Source: Clarkia xantiana subsp. parviflora (taxonomy: Eukaryota; Streptophyta; Magnoliopsida; Myrtales; Onagraceae). Taken from it: DNA of 64,000 bases. The notes beneath the pieces are model-generated. The model did no database searches. It was not told the DNA's origin and saw only the letters and a list, made by a program, of their open reading frames with translations. This document shows, piece after piece, positions 1 to 12,163 of the stretch; the stretch's first letter is position 1, and the number at the start of each line of letters is the position of its first letter. The stretch covers positions 26,061,756 to 26,125,755 of the forward strand of contig JAPTYO010000009.1 in assembly GCA_036873135.1 (NCBI GenBank), read 5' to 3'. The position numbers were made by a program, and so were the translations under genes.

Positions 1-17
1 GAGGAGAAGGCTCGTCA

Positions 18-443
18 ATGCTGGGGGTATCGACGAGAGAGTATCGTCGGACGCAACAAAGATTGGAAAGGCTTCAAGAAGCAGGAGAAAACCGTTCTTT
101 ACCTTATTGTGAACATCACCAAGAGGAGGGACATAGCACCGAGGATTGCCTCCTCGCAAGAAGAGAGTTGGAATTTATGCAAGAGGAAATCCAACGCCAT
201 CATCGACATCGAGAACACGAGTCGAGAAGATGGAGAACGCCCCCGGGAAACGACATCAACTTTTTATCAGGAGGATTCGCGGCTGGGGGAGAAATAAGCT
301 CGGCCAGGGATCAATACGCCAAAGCTCTCCTCGAAAAGGGCAACAGACATAGATCCAATGGCGATAACCTTTTCGACAGAAGATCTTTCAGAGGTCTTAA
401 CATTCCACGAGGATGCCCTGGTAATAACTGCTCGAATAAATAA
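18..443 (+). pseudogene. TE-A gag C-terminal part (zinc-knuckle region)
   Basis: Only the end of gag is present. A knuckle-like pattern (C, H, G-H, C in YCEHHQEEGHSTEDC) is followed by a basic Arg/His-rich stretch and a GGFAAGGEISSARDQYAK segment. TE-B and TE-C have equivalent residues between gag and protease. Homology in this frame stops near base 355 and protease resumes in the next frame, so an indel separates gag from pol. The last 30 or so residues of the open frame are out-of-frame read-through. No ATG is required here because the true start lies left of the window. Confidence 0.82.
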
Positions 444-1650
444 TTCAGATATTAAAAGAGTACTTGTAGATGGAGGAAGTTCCGCCGACGTGACCACTCT
501 CAAAGTTCTCACTGGTATGGGCTACAAGAAGGAAGACTTGAAAGAGATGACTTCTCCTTTAGTGGGACTGGCGGGAAGGACGACTTACCCTCTAGGAGCA
601 ATCCAGCTTCCCATGATTTTAGGTCAAGGGTGGAAAACGCTCCATTTGCAGGTTCGTTTTGTAGTAGTCGACCAAATTAGTGCTTACAACGTGATACTGG
701 GGAGAACCACCCTCACCCCCAACCACATCGTACCATCGACTTTCCACCAAGTCATGAGGTTCCCGACTCGACACGGGTTAGGAGAAGTCTGGGGCGATCA
801 GGAGATATCTCGACAATGTTATGTCGACCTCCTCAAAAGATCAAATCAAAAAGAAACCCTCTCTATAGTCACGGAAGAAGATCCGCGAGAAGAGAGTGGA
901 CGACCGGGCCCTATGGAGGAGTTGGTAGAGGTCGTCTTGGAGGGAACGGAAAGGAAAGTAAGAATCGGGGCCGCTTTAAACCCGGAACAGGCGAGGAGGA
1001 TAACGACTCTCCTCAGAAAGTACAAAGAGTTATTCGCCTGGGAACCCAGCAACATGCCAGGAATCAGTCCCGATATTATCTCCCATGAGTTAAGGATAGA
1101 CCCAGCCATAAAACCCATCGCCCAGAAAAGAAGATCTATGGGGGTAGAAAAGAAGGCCGTGATCCGTCAAGAGGTGGGAAAATTGGTGGAAGCAGGTTTC
1201 GTAAAAGAGATACGATTCCAAACATGGGTCGCCAACCCAGTATTGGTAAGAAAACCTAGTAAGAAATGGAGGATGTGTGTGGATTTTCGAGATCTTAATA
1301 AAGCTTTCCCAAAGGATTCCTATCCCCTCCCAAGGATCAACCTGCTAGTCGACGCCACTTCAGGACACGAGCTCTTAAGCTTTATGGACGCCTATTCCGG
1401 ATACAACCAGATTCGAATGCATCCCAAAGATGAGGCTCACACCGCTTTCTACGCAGACAGCGATATCTATCATTACACTGTCATGCCCTTTGGTTTGATA
1501 AATGCGGGGGCCACCTATCAACGAATGGTAAATAAACTTTTCAAATCCATGATAGGAAGAAACATGGAGGCCTACGTCGACGACATGTTGGTAAAAACCA
1601 AGAAGGGCACGACCACGTTCAAGACCTTGAAGAAGCATTTGCGTGTATGA
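358..1650 (+). pseudogene. TE-A pol, protease and reverse transcriptase (N-terminal part)
   Basis: The frame starts with an aspartic-protease segment whose active-site loop reads VDGGSSADV, the form used by Tat-lineage elements. Reverse transcriptase follows: WRMCVDFRDLNKAFPKD, then FMDAYSGYNQI, the PFGLINAGATYQRMVN block, and the catalytic YVDDM at about 1573-1587. RT homology then jumps to another frame near base 1605, so this frame ends in unrelated residues before a stop at 1650. Cleavage of the polyprotein and cDNA synthesis are the family roles. This copy cannot make a full polyprotein because of the frame breaks at both ends. Confidence 0.9.
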
Positions 1651-4160
1651 GGTTACACCAAGTGAGGCTAAATCCTACCAAGTGCGCCTTCGGAGTTCAA
1701 TCAGGGAAATTCCTAGGATTTATGGTCAGCCAGAGAGGAATAGAAGCTAACCCTGAAAAGATAACCGCCATAGAGAAGATGTCCTCGCCCACCTGTCATA
1801 GGGAGGTGCTGAGTCTAAATGGAAGGCTGGCCTCTTTGGGAAGATTTCTGGCCAGGTCAGGCGATAAATCCCTCCCCTTCTTCAAGATCCTAAGGGCTAA
1901 TAAGACGTTCGAATGGACAAAGGAGTGCGAAGAAGCCTTTCAGCAGTTAAAAAGGCATCTTCACTCACTCCCCGCCCTGGCAAAACCCTTACATGAAGAT
2001 CCCTTGTTCCTATATTTGAGTATCAGCTCAGCCGCAGTACGCTCAGTTCTCATCAAAGAAACCGATGGCGCTCATATCCCTGTGTACTATGTTAGTAAGC
2101 TTTTTGGAGTAGCCGAGGCGAATTACATGGAAATCGAGAAGTATCTATATGCTCTATTGATAGCAGCAAGGAAGCTCCGACCGTACTTCCACGCTCATGA
2201 AATTACGGTACTCACTAATCAACCCTTGAAACAATTATTGCAAAAGCCCGATATTTCAGGAAGGATGGTTAAGTGGGCGGTAGAATTAAGTGAGTTTCGC
2301 ATCCACTTCGAACCACGGAAGGCGATCAAAGGCCAGGCTTTGGCCGACTTCATAGCTGAAAATACAGTAACACCCGACGCCCCGTCTATCGTCCTTCCTC
2401 AAGAAGAGCATGTGAAGATTACTTCAGAGAATACGGCCAACGACACCTTACCGTGGGTATTGCACACTGATGGATCGTCTTCTGCTCTAGGATGTGGGCC
2501 TGGACTGGTCTTGACGCCACCAGAAGGAGAGCCACTTCGCTATGCCCTGACTTTAACCTTTCGAGCGACCAACAATGAAGTTGAGTACGAGGCTTTGCTC
2601 ACGGGTCTTTGGATAGCCAAAGTTATGGGCATCCCAAATCTAAAGGTACGATGTGATTCTGAATTGATCGTCAATCAAACAAATGGGACTTACGTCGCCA
2701 AAGGAGAAAACATGAAGAAGTATGCTGAGGAGGTACGAAAACTCGTTCGGGACATGCCCCATTTCCAAATAGAAGCCATCCCACGAGAAGAAAATCAAGA
2801 GGCCGACGCCCTAAGTAAACTCGCGCTGGGAAAAGCTCCCTCAGTGACTGTACACTTTATCGAAAGCTCTCTCTATTCCGCTGTGGAGGCAGGAGTAGAA
2901 GTTCTTAATGTCCAAACTCCCGACTCTTGGATCACCCCCATCCAAAACTACTTGGAAAAAGGGGTTATCCCTGAAGATACAACGGAGGCCACTCAAATTC
3001 GAAGGGTGACTGGACGATTTGTGATCTTAGACGGGTATCTCTACAAAAGGGGGTATTCTACTCCTTATCTCAGGTGTGTAGCAGCTCCTCAAACAGAAAG
3101 AATAATGGAAGACCTACACGGGGGAGACGCTGGATGTCACGAAGGGGCTAAAACCTTAGTCCTCAAAGCACTGCGGCAAGGTTTCTACTGGCTGACTATG
3201 CATAAAGAGGCGATGTCACTGGTACGCTCTTGTTTTTCTTGTCAAATCTATGCTCCCGGGATTACTAAACCGCCAGCAGAGCTCACCCCTATGATGAGCG
3301 CCTGGCCCTTCGCCCAGTGGGGTATCGATCTAATCGAGGCTCTACCTCAATCTACGGGGCAACGTACGCATATCGTAGTCGCCATTGATTACTTCTCCAA
3401 ATGGATCGAAGCCAGGTCTCTAGCCTCCACAACCACCTTCCAGATGATCAAGTTCATACGAGAACAGATCATATGCCGATATGGAGTCCCGAAGATCCTT
3501 ATTAGTGATAACGGTCCGCAGTTTGCTAGTGACGAGCTCGCCGGCTTTTGTGAGGAGATGGGGATTAATCATCGATTTGGCTCGGTCCATCACGCCCAGA
3601 CTAATGGACAGGTGGAGGCCGCCAATAAAACTATCCTCAATGGATTGAAGAAAAGGATCTTCGCCTTAAAAGGAAAGTGGGTCGAGGAGTTAGATCAAGT
3701 GTTGTGGGCACTTAGAACCTCTCCTAAAAGGGCAACAGGTGAAACCCCGTTTAGCATGGTATATGGATCGGAGGCTGTATCACCTATCGAAGTGGCTAAC
3801 ATCTCCCAGAGGGTCGCAGCCTATCAGGTCGATCAAAATGATGAGCAACGGAAGATTGATTTAGATCTGGCTGACGAAAGAAGATGGGCGTCGTAAGAAG
3901 TCCAAGGAAGGATGAAGCTCGCCACTGCACGATATTTTAATCGGAAAGTAGGAAGACGACAATTCTTCCTAGGGGAAAAAGTCCTGAGAAAGAATGAATT
4001 TCTGGTAGCCGACCAAAGGGGAAAGATGGTGCCGAAATGGGAAGGACCTTACATAGTAATTGGGATACCTTACGCCAACGCCTACAGGCTAGAGGATCCT
4101 CAGGGCCAACACCTTAATAGAACTTTTAATGCAGAACAATTGAAGAAGTTCTACGCTTAG
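1606..4160 (+). pseudogene. TE-A pol, RT thumb, RNase H, second RNase H and integrase
   Basis: After the frameshift near 1605 the RT end continues (VRLNPTKCAFG, GFMVSQRGIEANPEK). A classical RNase H follows (YYVSKLFG through KGQALADFIAE), then an archaeal-type RNase H with its acidic residues intact (HTDGSSS, NNEVEYEAL, VRCDSELIV, EADALSK). Integrase has the HHCC zinc finger (ending CFSCQ) and the D,D-35-E core (GIDLIE, ISDNGPQF, NGQVEAAN). An in-frame TAA at 3894-3896 interrupts the integrase C-terminus, which continues in the same frame to the natural stop at 4160. No chromodomain is present. The frameshift and the stop make it a pseudogene. Confidence 0.9.
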
Positions 4161-4234
4161 AAAAACAGGTCCTTTATATTATATTTCGATAATATTTGCA
4201 AGATATGAATAAAGATCTATTTCCTCTTAAAAAT

Positions 4235-5090
4235 GATTGAGAACAGGACTCCCCCGACTTCCGAAAGTCGCCATCTACAAAGGAGATCTATCATAACATT
4301 GACTCCTCGACTTCTTACAGTCGGCGACGATCAAGGAGATCAGTCATACACTGACTCCCCCGACTTCCGAAAGTCGCCATCTACAAAGGAGATCAATCAT
4401 AACATTGACTCCTCGACTTCTTACAGTCGGCGACGATCAAGGAGATCAGACATACACTGACTCCCCCAACTTCCGAAAGTCGCCATCTACAAAGGAGATC
4501 AATCATAACATTGACTCCTCGACTTCTTACAGTCGGCGACGATCAAGGAGATCAGTCATACACTGACTCCCCCGACTTCCGAAAGTCGCCATCTACAAAG
4601 GAGATCAATCATAACATTGACTCCTCGACTTCTTACAGTCGGCGACGATCAAGGAGATCAGTCATACACTGACTCCCCCGACTTCCAAAAGTCGCCATCT
4701 ACAAAGGAGATCAATCATAACGTTGACTCCTCGACTTCTTACATCGGCGACGATCAAGGAGATCAGTCATATACTGACTCCCCCGACTTCCGAAAGTCGC
4801 CATCTACAAAGGAGATCAATCATAACATTGACTCCTCGACTTCTTACAGTCGGCGACGATCAAGGAGATCAGTCATACACTGACTCCCCCGACTTCTGAA
4901 AGTCGCCATCTACAAAAGAGATTAATCATAACATTGACTCCTCGACTTCTTACAGTCGACGACGATCAAGGAGATCAGTCATACACTGACTCCCCCGACT
5001 TCCGAAAGTCGCCATCTACAAAGGAGATCAATTATAACATTGACTCCTCGACTTATTACAGTCAGCGATGATCAAAGAGATCCCTCATGC
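4235..5090 (+). repeat. TE-A spacer: about eight tandem 106-bp units
   Basis: The marker gactcctcgacttcttac begins at about 4301, 4407, 4513, 4619, 4725, 4830, 4936 and 5042, giving a 106-bp period with one 105-bp unit. The copies differ by only a few substitutions. Each unit holds two short potential hairpins with the same stem: cgactt/aagtcg around ccga, and cgact/agtcg around tcttac. The array lies between the pol stop and the purine tract, so it would be in the 3' part of the genomic RNA. Confidence 0.93.
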
Positions 5091-5544
5091 ATTGCCTCCC
5101 TCAATTTCCAAAAGGCCATCCATCGGGTAAAGATTGATTCGCGAAAAGATAGATGGCCAAGAATGACTGAATCAAGGAGAAAAAGGTACTCGACCTAACT
5201 CCTTTCCCTTTTATTTTCAATAAAGAGAAATGACTCATGTCTCGGGGGCAAGTGTTGGATCAGGAATAAACCTGACATCGGAGCTTATAAATTCGAGCAC
5301 ATTTTAAATATAAGTCGACGACCTTTCTTGTTCGTGCTGATAAAGTAGAGATAAAATGTCGACAAGCACTATTCGAGGAAATCGACTACATCACGAAGAT
5401 CAGTCGACATAAGTTCAACCGGAGAAACGAGGGATCTAAATCGAGGAGACGGGTCGAGGTCGACTACAAAAACTTAGGGAAAACTTCTGAGATAGGCGGC
5501 GACCTGCTTCCAACCTTCTCCGAGAAGAAACCTTCCCTCTTAAG

Positions 5545-5760
5545 TAAAGACAGGTGGCGACCTGCTTGTCACCTGCTTAAAAGGAAAACCTTCCTCCGAA
5601 GTAAACATGAGGTGGTGACCTGCTTGTCACCTGCTTAAAAGGAAAACCTTCCTCCGAAGTAAACATGAGGTGGTGACCTGCTTGTCACCTGCTTAAAAGG
5701 AAAACCTTCCTCCGAAGTAAACATGAGGTGGCGACCTGCTTGTCACCAGCTGACTGACAA
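5545..5760 (+). repeat. 58-bp tandem repeat in TE-A LTR
   Basis: The segment gacctgcttgtcacc starts at about 5559, 5617, 5675 and 5733, an exact 58-bp period. The middle units are nearly identical and the outer ones diverge. It lies about 100 bp upstream of the TATA-like box, the place where LTR enhancer repeats usually sit. Any enhancer role is inference. Confidence 0.88.
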
Positions 5761-5855
5761 CCGCTTCTATCAGCCAATCACAAAGGGCTGATTGCCGCCC
5801 CTAGGCAACCAATCAGAGGCCAGTAGCCGCCTCTACAAAGTCGGTAAACTTCTTC

Positions 5856-5866
5856 CTATAAATAGG
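5856..5866 (+). promoter_or_regulatory. TATA-like box of TE-A LTR
   Basis: The sequence ctataaatagg lies in the 3' half of the LTR, downstream of the 58-bp repeats. This matches the U3/R layout of plant LTR promoters. Confidence 0.6.
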
Positions 5867-6109
5867 GGCTATCTCCTTCAATTAAAATCAATATGCTCTG
5901 AATACTTATATATTACACTCTCAAATACATTACTAACTTAAGCTTCGGAGTGGAATCAGGGGCCATCCCCACCACTTTTTAGGTGCGAGACCTTAAAAGT
6001 CTCCCGGAGGAAATCAAGTCCTCGAGAGAGCTACGTCCAAGGCGAAGCCTAGAAGTCCATTCCGTGAAGTTTGAGGCCACGTCATTTTGATCCCAACAGA
6101 TACGATGCC

Positions 6110-7700
6110 ACATTTTAAACCCTACGCAATCCAAGCAGTTTTACGTGCTTTTCGAATATCTCCTTGCGTAGTGGTTTATAGTTAATGGGTCTGCAACCAT
6201 GTTGTCAGTGGACAAGTATTCCATAGTGATAATATTTTCTTCTACCATAGATTTAGCATAAATATATTTCACATCAATGTGTTTGGTCCTACTATGGTAC
6301 TTCAGATTCTTAACTGCCGCAATAGCTGCCTGACTGTCAGAGTATACCACGACGGGTTTACTCCCGTCTTTGACATCAAGCAGTGCAGTAGGAAGCATTT
6401 TCAGCCAGACTGCTTCTTGTGCGTTTTAGAGAGAGCTACGAATTCCGATTTCATCGTATACAGCGCGACACAGGTCTGCTTCTTGCCCGTCCATGAAATG
6501 GCGGCAATAGCAAGGAGAAATACTCCCCCTGTGGTGGAATTACGATCATCTGGATCGCCACCATGGTCGGCGTCACTGTAACCGGTCAATTCTAACTTCC
6601 TGCCCTCATAGCACAGAGCGTAGTCGGCAATACCTTTCAGATAACGAAAAAAAATTGTTTTACAGCATTTAAATGTTGATAGTTAGGATCTGATTGGAAT
6701 CGTGCTACTAGGCCCACGGCGTAACAGATATCCGGACGGGTGCATTGCATGGCGTACATGAGACTTCCGACCATACTCAAGTACTCTGCACCCTTCATCT
6801 GTTCACGCTCTACCAGGTTCTTGGGGCCATCATATTTTGACAGTGTGCACCCATATACAACCGGCGTATCCATGGGTTTGGCATCTTGCATTCTGAACCT
6901 TTTCAAAAATTTATCGATATAGGTTTCTTGAGATAGACATAATTTCCGAGTAGCTCTATCTCTAGCAAATTTAATGCCTAAGATATATGTGGCCTCTCCC
7001 ATGTCTTTCATCTCAAACACAGATGCCAACCAGGACTTTAACTTATTCATAAAACTCACATCATTTGCGGCAATGATTATATCATCCACGTATAAGGTTA
7101 AGATGACATACTTAGACCCGGAGATCTTATAGTACTCGCACGGGTCCTCGTGAAGATTCACGTATCCGTTTCCTACGATTTCCTCGTGGAATCTGAGGTA
7201 CCATTGCCTAGACGATTGTTTAAGACCGTAAATGGACCTTTGGAGTTTATAAACTTTACGTTCATTACCAGGAGTAATGAAACCCTCTGGTTGCTCCATA
7301 AAGATCTCTTCTTTCCAGGTTTCCGAGGAGGAATGCGGTCTTAACACACATTCGGTGCAGCTCGAATTCGAGACTTGCGACTAGGACCATTTTGGCCCTA
7401 ACCGTGGTTTTACGCACAATCAGTGAGTGTGATTCGTCAAACTCCGCTCCGTGGATTTGGGTTTATCCTTTCGCAATAAGTCGGCATTTAAACCGTCCGA
7501 CATTTCCATCAGTGATGAACCCTTTTCGGGATCCATCTCATCCTTACGCTACTGTGGTTAACAGGTAATTCAACAAAGACTATAATGGCTTTCATTTAGA
7601 CAATCTTTCTCGTTTTATTATTTTCCTCTATTTATCCGCTTGAGATCCTTTCAATGCTTGTTAAACCGTTTCCGGTCCGTCTACAGATCTCAGAGTGAGG
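6110..7700 (-). pseudogene. C1 copia pol remnant: reverse transcriptase and RNase H
   Basis: From the right, a degenerate RT start is readable (ALKGSQADK, GRFKCRLIAKG), then VKTAFLLGNLE, and after a 1-nt indel near 7318 EEIFMEQPEGF. The block YGLKQSSRQWY and the catalytic YVDDI (about 7080-7094) follow. RNase H is split over further frames (YSDADHGGDPDDRNSTTGG; VVYSDSQAAIAAVKN; HIDVKYIYAK). The last residues (EIFEKHVKLLGL) lie in yet another frame, ending a few bases before the TE-A junction. These are standard Ty1/copia RT and RNase H motifs. At least four indels and several stops show that the gene is dead. Confidence 0.9.
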
Positions 7701-9440
7701 TTATCACCCTAATCAATGGGATACTTCTCTGAAGAAGTTCGATGCCTTCAATCGTATATAGGCTCGTGAATCCCATCTTGAGTCTGAACCACACTCCCAC
7801 TCGGAATAATTCTTCTTTTCGGAGCATCACTCCCACTGGGAATAAGAGCAGTGCTTGAATCTTGACCTACAACTTCCCTTTAACGACCTCTCGGTCTCGG
7901 GATTTTATCTCCGAGATTGAATTCCTTGATCACAAAGACCTGGAACCGAGTCTGGTCGGATCACTCCCACTGGAAACAATGGGTATCGATGGAAGATGTG
8001 GTGTTATTGGATTATTTTCATCCAGCGATTCAGCATCTATCATGAATATCTGGTTCAACTTGATTCGTCTTATCGGCAACAGTGATTTTCGTGTGGTAGA
8101 GGGTGTAATCCTCCCACTGGATTTATTATGACAATGTTTCCATTATCATTTACCATGTCATTTACTTGGGTTGCCGGTTCAAATCTTTCTCCCACTCGAA
8201 TTAAGTGGGACCTGAATTTCAATGATATCCTGCATCTTTTAATCAGGATTATATCTGTTTAAATTCCATGCATTGAAATTTCGTCCTCAAGAAGTGTAAT
8301 GTATCATGTTCGACCACGCTACCATTTTCCAAGCTATAAACATGTATGTTTAAAGAGTAGTCATCGTACTCTTGGTCCAAATACTTGTTTTAATGCGCCA
8401 TTTTAATGTCGCATGATGATATGATTTAACTCATTATCATTCTTTAGCTTCATGGTGCAGTGTCGTTAACTGATTTTATTGTAACAAAGTCTTACATAAA
8501 TGTGAGTAATTTTTCTCTCATCCCAGAGGGATCGTATGATAGATTGACTCTAACATTATGTGATTCAAACTTTGCTATATGAAGTGGTGTGAAATGAATG
8601 CCCAGCCTGACTTTCGTTCAAGGCTAGTAGAAGAGATATCGTTTAACCGACTTCATTCTTCTTTGTTTGCAAACATATTTCAAAAAATTTATCCAATCTC
8701 CGAACTGAGCGTTTAGGTTTTCACCTTGTGCATCAGTTGATACTTTTACAAGGTCGGGGTAGCTTTTGAAGCATACTTCTTTCTGTGTAAATGTTATCAA
8801 TAAGTCATTCCGAAAGGGATGCAAACAAAAATTCAGCATTTATTCATCAAAGAACTTCATTATTAAATTTGTACTTTGAAACGATGCGTTCCGTCTTTCG
8901 ATGTCCACATGTACGCTATAAGGCGTTATTTACCAAGGTTTAACCCTAAGGTAAAATCGTTTCGTTTCCAAAATTTAATCCAACTTTTAATCTAATCGGT
9001 TTCGTACATGATAATTATTAATCATTTCATTTAATGGAGTACTAATAATTAAGAAAGAATTATAATCGGTTCATTAGAGCTACGCAATCGATGGATTTTA
9101 ATGGAATTTTGATTTTACTCAAATAATTAGACTATGGTGGAGACGTATGGATATGTTTGATTCGGCCATTATTCATAGCCTTATGTTTCGGTGTTTATTG
9201 TAATTTCGTATCGATCCCGTTTAACCGGGTCAATTAATCTTGATAAGTAGATCACATTTCGAGTCAAATGGAGGCTACTATATTCAATAAATCCGAAATT
9301 ATCAACCAAAAATTCAAACCCAACATGAACAATAAGAGAAACAAAAGACAATGGTTTAGAATCCGGATCATCTACGAAGCTTTTAAGAGATAAAGGTAGG
9401 GTAACAGGAGTACATTAGTCTAACGAGATGTACTCATGAA
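7700..9440 (-). other. C1 internal region with no recognisable domain
   Basis: By position this should hold protease, integrase and the linker to RT, but no HHCC, D,D-35-E or protease motif is readable in any frame. The phrase ctcccact followed by g or c recurs at least five times between 7790 and 8200, usually next to ggaat or gga. On the minus strand this reads agtgggag, a common motif next to copia purine tracts. Short open frames on either strand here match nothing I recognise. Confidence 0.5.
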
Positions 9441-10115
9441 ATAGGCACTATTATCACTGGTGTTCATCACACTGGATTCTCGTTTGATGAGCAAAATGAC
9501 GATCTTGTTTCCTCTGCACCTTGCCTTGATCTCTTCCGGTGTTGCACTGAGGGCCCTCTGGTTGATTTTCTATGCTTTCAACATATAGGACCGTGGTTAA
9601 CTTAATTGATTCAATCAAGTAATCCAGGCCCCTGTCGTTAGCCAACGATGACATTGGGTACCTCTGTGCGATACTGAGAATCTTCTTCCAATTTGATATT
9701 TCGTTTTGAAGATTTGATGCGGGTATTACGCCTGCATCATGGGAGATAAGGGCAACATACTCTTTCAACACTTCTCTAGCTTCAGCTGCCTTTCCTCCAC
9801 CGAAACGGAGTCTTATGGCACACCAAAGGTGAAGAGCGGTGAAGTTGAGTTTGAAGTCCTCTGCAACCTATTTATCTAAGGCTGCTAGTATCACCGTACA
9901 AGCTCTCCGATCGTCTAGACTCCTCAACTTATTAGGGTAATGAGGGCTGCCTTTTTCATCCACCAGTGTCCTTCCTCTATTCACATCAATGCATGAGTGC
10001 ACTTTCAGCATAGAGAAGTTCCCTTACGTGCTCACTCCATGCATCATAGTCCATACAGTCCAGATTGCGAGGCTCGTAGAAGGGAACTGATCCAGCCTTG
10101 AAAACTAACGTTTTG
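9440..10115 (-). pseudogene. C1 gag-like remnant
   Basis: The minus strand reads a segment beginning SVPFYEPRNLDCMDYDAW, then YPNKLRSLDDRRACTVILAAL and, after an in-frame stop, FKLNFTALHLWCAIRLRFG and KEYVALISHDAGVIPASN. Spacing and composition resemble the N-terminal domain of copia gag (a Trp-containing start, then alternating helices), and it lies between the primer-binding site and pol. The frame changes at least once before the gag start and once near 9570. No CCHC knuckle is seen. The assignment rests on position and general resemblance, not on a diagnostic motif. Confidence 0.5.
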
Positions 10116-11035
10116 ATGATTATGCAAAAAATAGGTAGACAATAACATTTTGAGAAAAATTGCATACATCGTATATCTATTAAGATGGAATACAACAAAT
10201 AATGATTCCTCAGTCATCTAAACCAAACCGACCACAAGTAAACCAATGGAAGGGGGTTGTGAAAGAGTTCATGTTATCGTCGTCTTCAATCCAATAGATC
10301 AGTCTTTTAAAACGATTTTATCACAAATTACCGGGACTGGAATTTTAAAATAATCATACCCGATCTTGGCTTTCCCAAGGCCCTTTTATGTTTTAAAAAT
10401 TTCCGATGAATTTTCTTCATGCATATACAATTCTACATTCCATGTAAATTATCATACGCAAGTGACATTCATCATACAAATCACACACATGCTTACGCGT
10501 CATGCGTCTAATGTTCCGAGGAACTCATGCTTGCATACATAATTCTACTTCCTAAGTAAATTTTCACATGCAGCTACATCCTTAACATTCTATTATACGT
10601 GTCAAACATGCAACATCCACATCAATCATACACATTTGGCGACTGGTTTTCGATTTTAAAATAATTTTAAACATTAGGGGCTGATTTGAAATTCATGCTT
10701 ATATTCAATTTCGCAAAAACTAGACATGAATCCTAGGCAATATCAACCATCACAGCATGTCTATCCTAGTGCGCAAACCATATATTTAACCAGGGCTCAG
10801 CCCATAACATGCAATATCCAGCTAGTTTGACTTAGTCAAGACGACATTTCTAAGCATGCATAAATATATATATATAATAATAAACAATTGCAATTCTGCC
10901 CATTAATTATACCAGTCCTAAAAACATGTATCCGAGATCCATCCCCATGATCGTAACGAGGCAATAAAGTTTAATTAATATGTGAATATTAGTAAACCCT
11001 TGAGCACTGTGTAAGCTAACCGAAGTTCAAAACCC

Positions 11036-11270
11036 TTGGTCCAGTTCGGTTCGGTCCAGCAAAAATCTGGTTCGGGTCCGGTCCATTGTAATCTGGTCCG
11101 GTTCGGTCCGATTTTAATTAAAATATGGTTCGGTCCGAACCGGTTCGATAAAATAGGGTTCGGTTCGGTTCAACACTCAAAACCGGTTCGGTTAGATCCA
11201 CTTAGTTACCCGGTCCGACCTGACTAGGTCGAACTGATTGAGAAAACCCGGTTCGGTTTAAAAATTACGT
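11036..11270. repeat. ggttcggtcc-type clustered short repeats
   Basis: About a dozen variants of ggttcggtcc and ccggttcgg occur within 235 bp inside the C1 5' untranslated region. The pattern resembles the dense subterminal repeats of the hAT elements nearby. No terminal inverted repeats or target duplication could be found, so it may be a hAT remnant. The bases on either side (10120-11030 and 11270-12150) are AT-rich, include a (ta)n run near 11430, and hold nothing else I recognise. Confidence 0.5.
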
Positions 11271-12149
11271 CCTGTTTTAATACATATTGGACTGGCCCAA
11301 TAATTTTAAAATGGGCTTGGGCCGAAATGATTACTTGTGGGCTAAGTAGGGTTTTGATGTCCACTAAAAACTTAACTTAGCCACCAAGTAACATTAATTA
11401 TATAAAATAATTTCCAATAATAAATAAATATATATATATATATATATATTTTTTTCGGCACAAATTAAATATATAAATATTAATTGCCAAGATTCTATCT
11501 TTAAGACATAATCAATCAACAATATATATATGTATATATAAAATTCGATTTACATATATATAATATATTTTATTTACTGTCAATATCTTTAATAGGGAAA
11601 CAAATAACTGACAATATATTTTCTCAATCTTTTTAAGTAACTAAATCTATCAATAATATTTCTTACCTTGTTTAAATATTTAGATATATTGATAGTTATA
11701 TATACTTCTATATATTACTGTGAATCTATCATATTGTTACCAATTATAGATATATTGTTACTTAGTTTAAAAATTAAAATATGGTAAACAACATATCCCT
11801 AAGGTCCGACCGAATTATGCAATCTTGGTGCCTAAGAAATTAAAAAATTTACCTTGTAATTCACTTAGGGTTTCGGCCAAAAACAAGAAATTGGAAACAA
11901 GTTTTCAAGTTTCAAGATCAAATTTTACTAAGATCAACAATCCGATGTATGATTTTGATAAAAACCTTGTTTTTCTTGAAGATCATGAACATCAATTTTA
12001 CCAAGAACATCATGAAAATTTCGGATTCACCAACAACCCAAAAATTTGAAAAAATTCGAAAAATTTTAAAATTTTCTTTTAAAATTGTCGGACCAAAATT
12101 TCAAACTTTCAAGAACACCAATTTATCAAAATCATGAACTCCTAACACA

Positions 12150-12163
12150 GACTCTGATACCAC
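12150..12163 (-). promoter_or_regulatory. C1 primer-binding site (initiator-Met type)
   Basis: On the minus strand, the bases directly after the LTR end (ATCTAACA) read gtggtatcagagtc. This is the usual copia primer-binding site, complementary to the 3' end of initiator methionine tRNA. It fixes the 5' LTR end at 12164 and the element's orientation. Confidence 0.8.

Larger units (their letters stand above)
1..6098 (+). mobile_element. TE-A: Ty3/gypsy (Tat lineage) retrotransposon, 3' part
   Basis: The window opens inside the gag region of this element and contains the rest of it: gag end, protease, reverse transcriptase, RNase H, archaeal-type RNase H, integrase, a tandem-repeat spacer, a purine-rich tract (about 5236-5252) and the 3' LTR (5253-6098). 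The order and the second RNase H place it in the Tat lineage of plant Ty3 elements. There is no antisense gene between pol and the LTR, unlike TE-B and TE-C. The 5' LTR lies left of the window, so neither LTR divergence nor target duplication can be read. Its right end abuts the pol end of copia element C1, into which it is nested. Confidence 0.93.
5253..6098 (+). repeat. TE-A 3' LTR
   Basis: The repeat begins TGTTGGATCAGG immediately after a purine-rich tract (ctcgggggcaag) and ends TCCCAACA, an 846-bp stretch with TG...CA ends. It contains a TATA-like box (ctataaatag, about 5856-5865) in the expected promoter position and a tandem 58-bp array in the U3 part. The partner LTR is outside the window, so the boundaries rest on the purine tract, the terminal dinucleotides and the abrupt change to copia sequence at 6099. 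Confidence 0.85.

Noticed and set aside
4235..5090. CRISPR-like regular array
   Set aside because: The 106-bp units are repeated throughout with no unique spacers, in a plant retrotransposon.
7862..8131. 89-codon plus-strand open frame in C1
   Set aside because: Its translation matches nothing known and it runs against the orientation of C1; it overlaps the ctcccact repeats.
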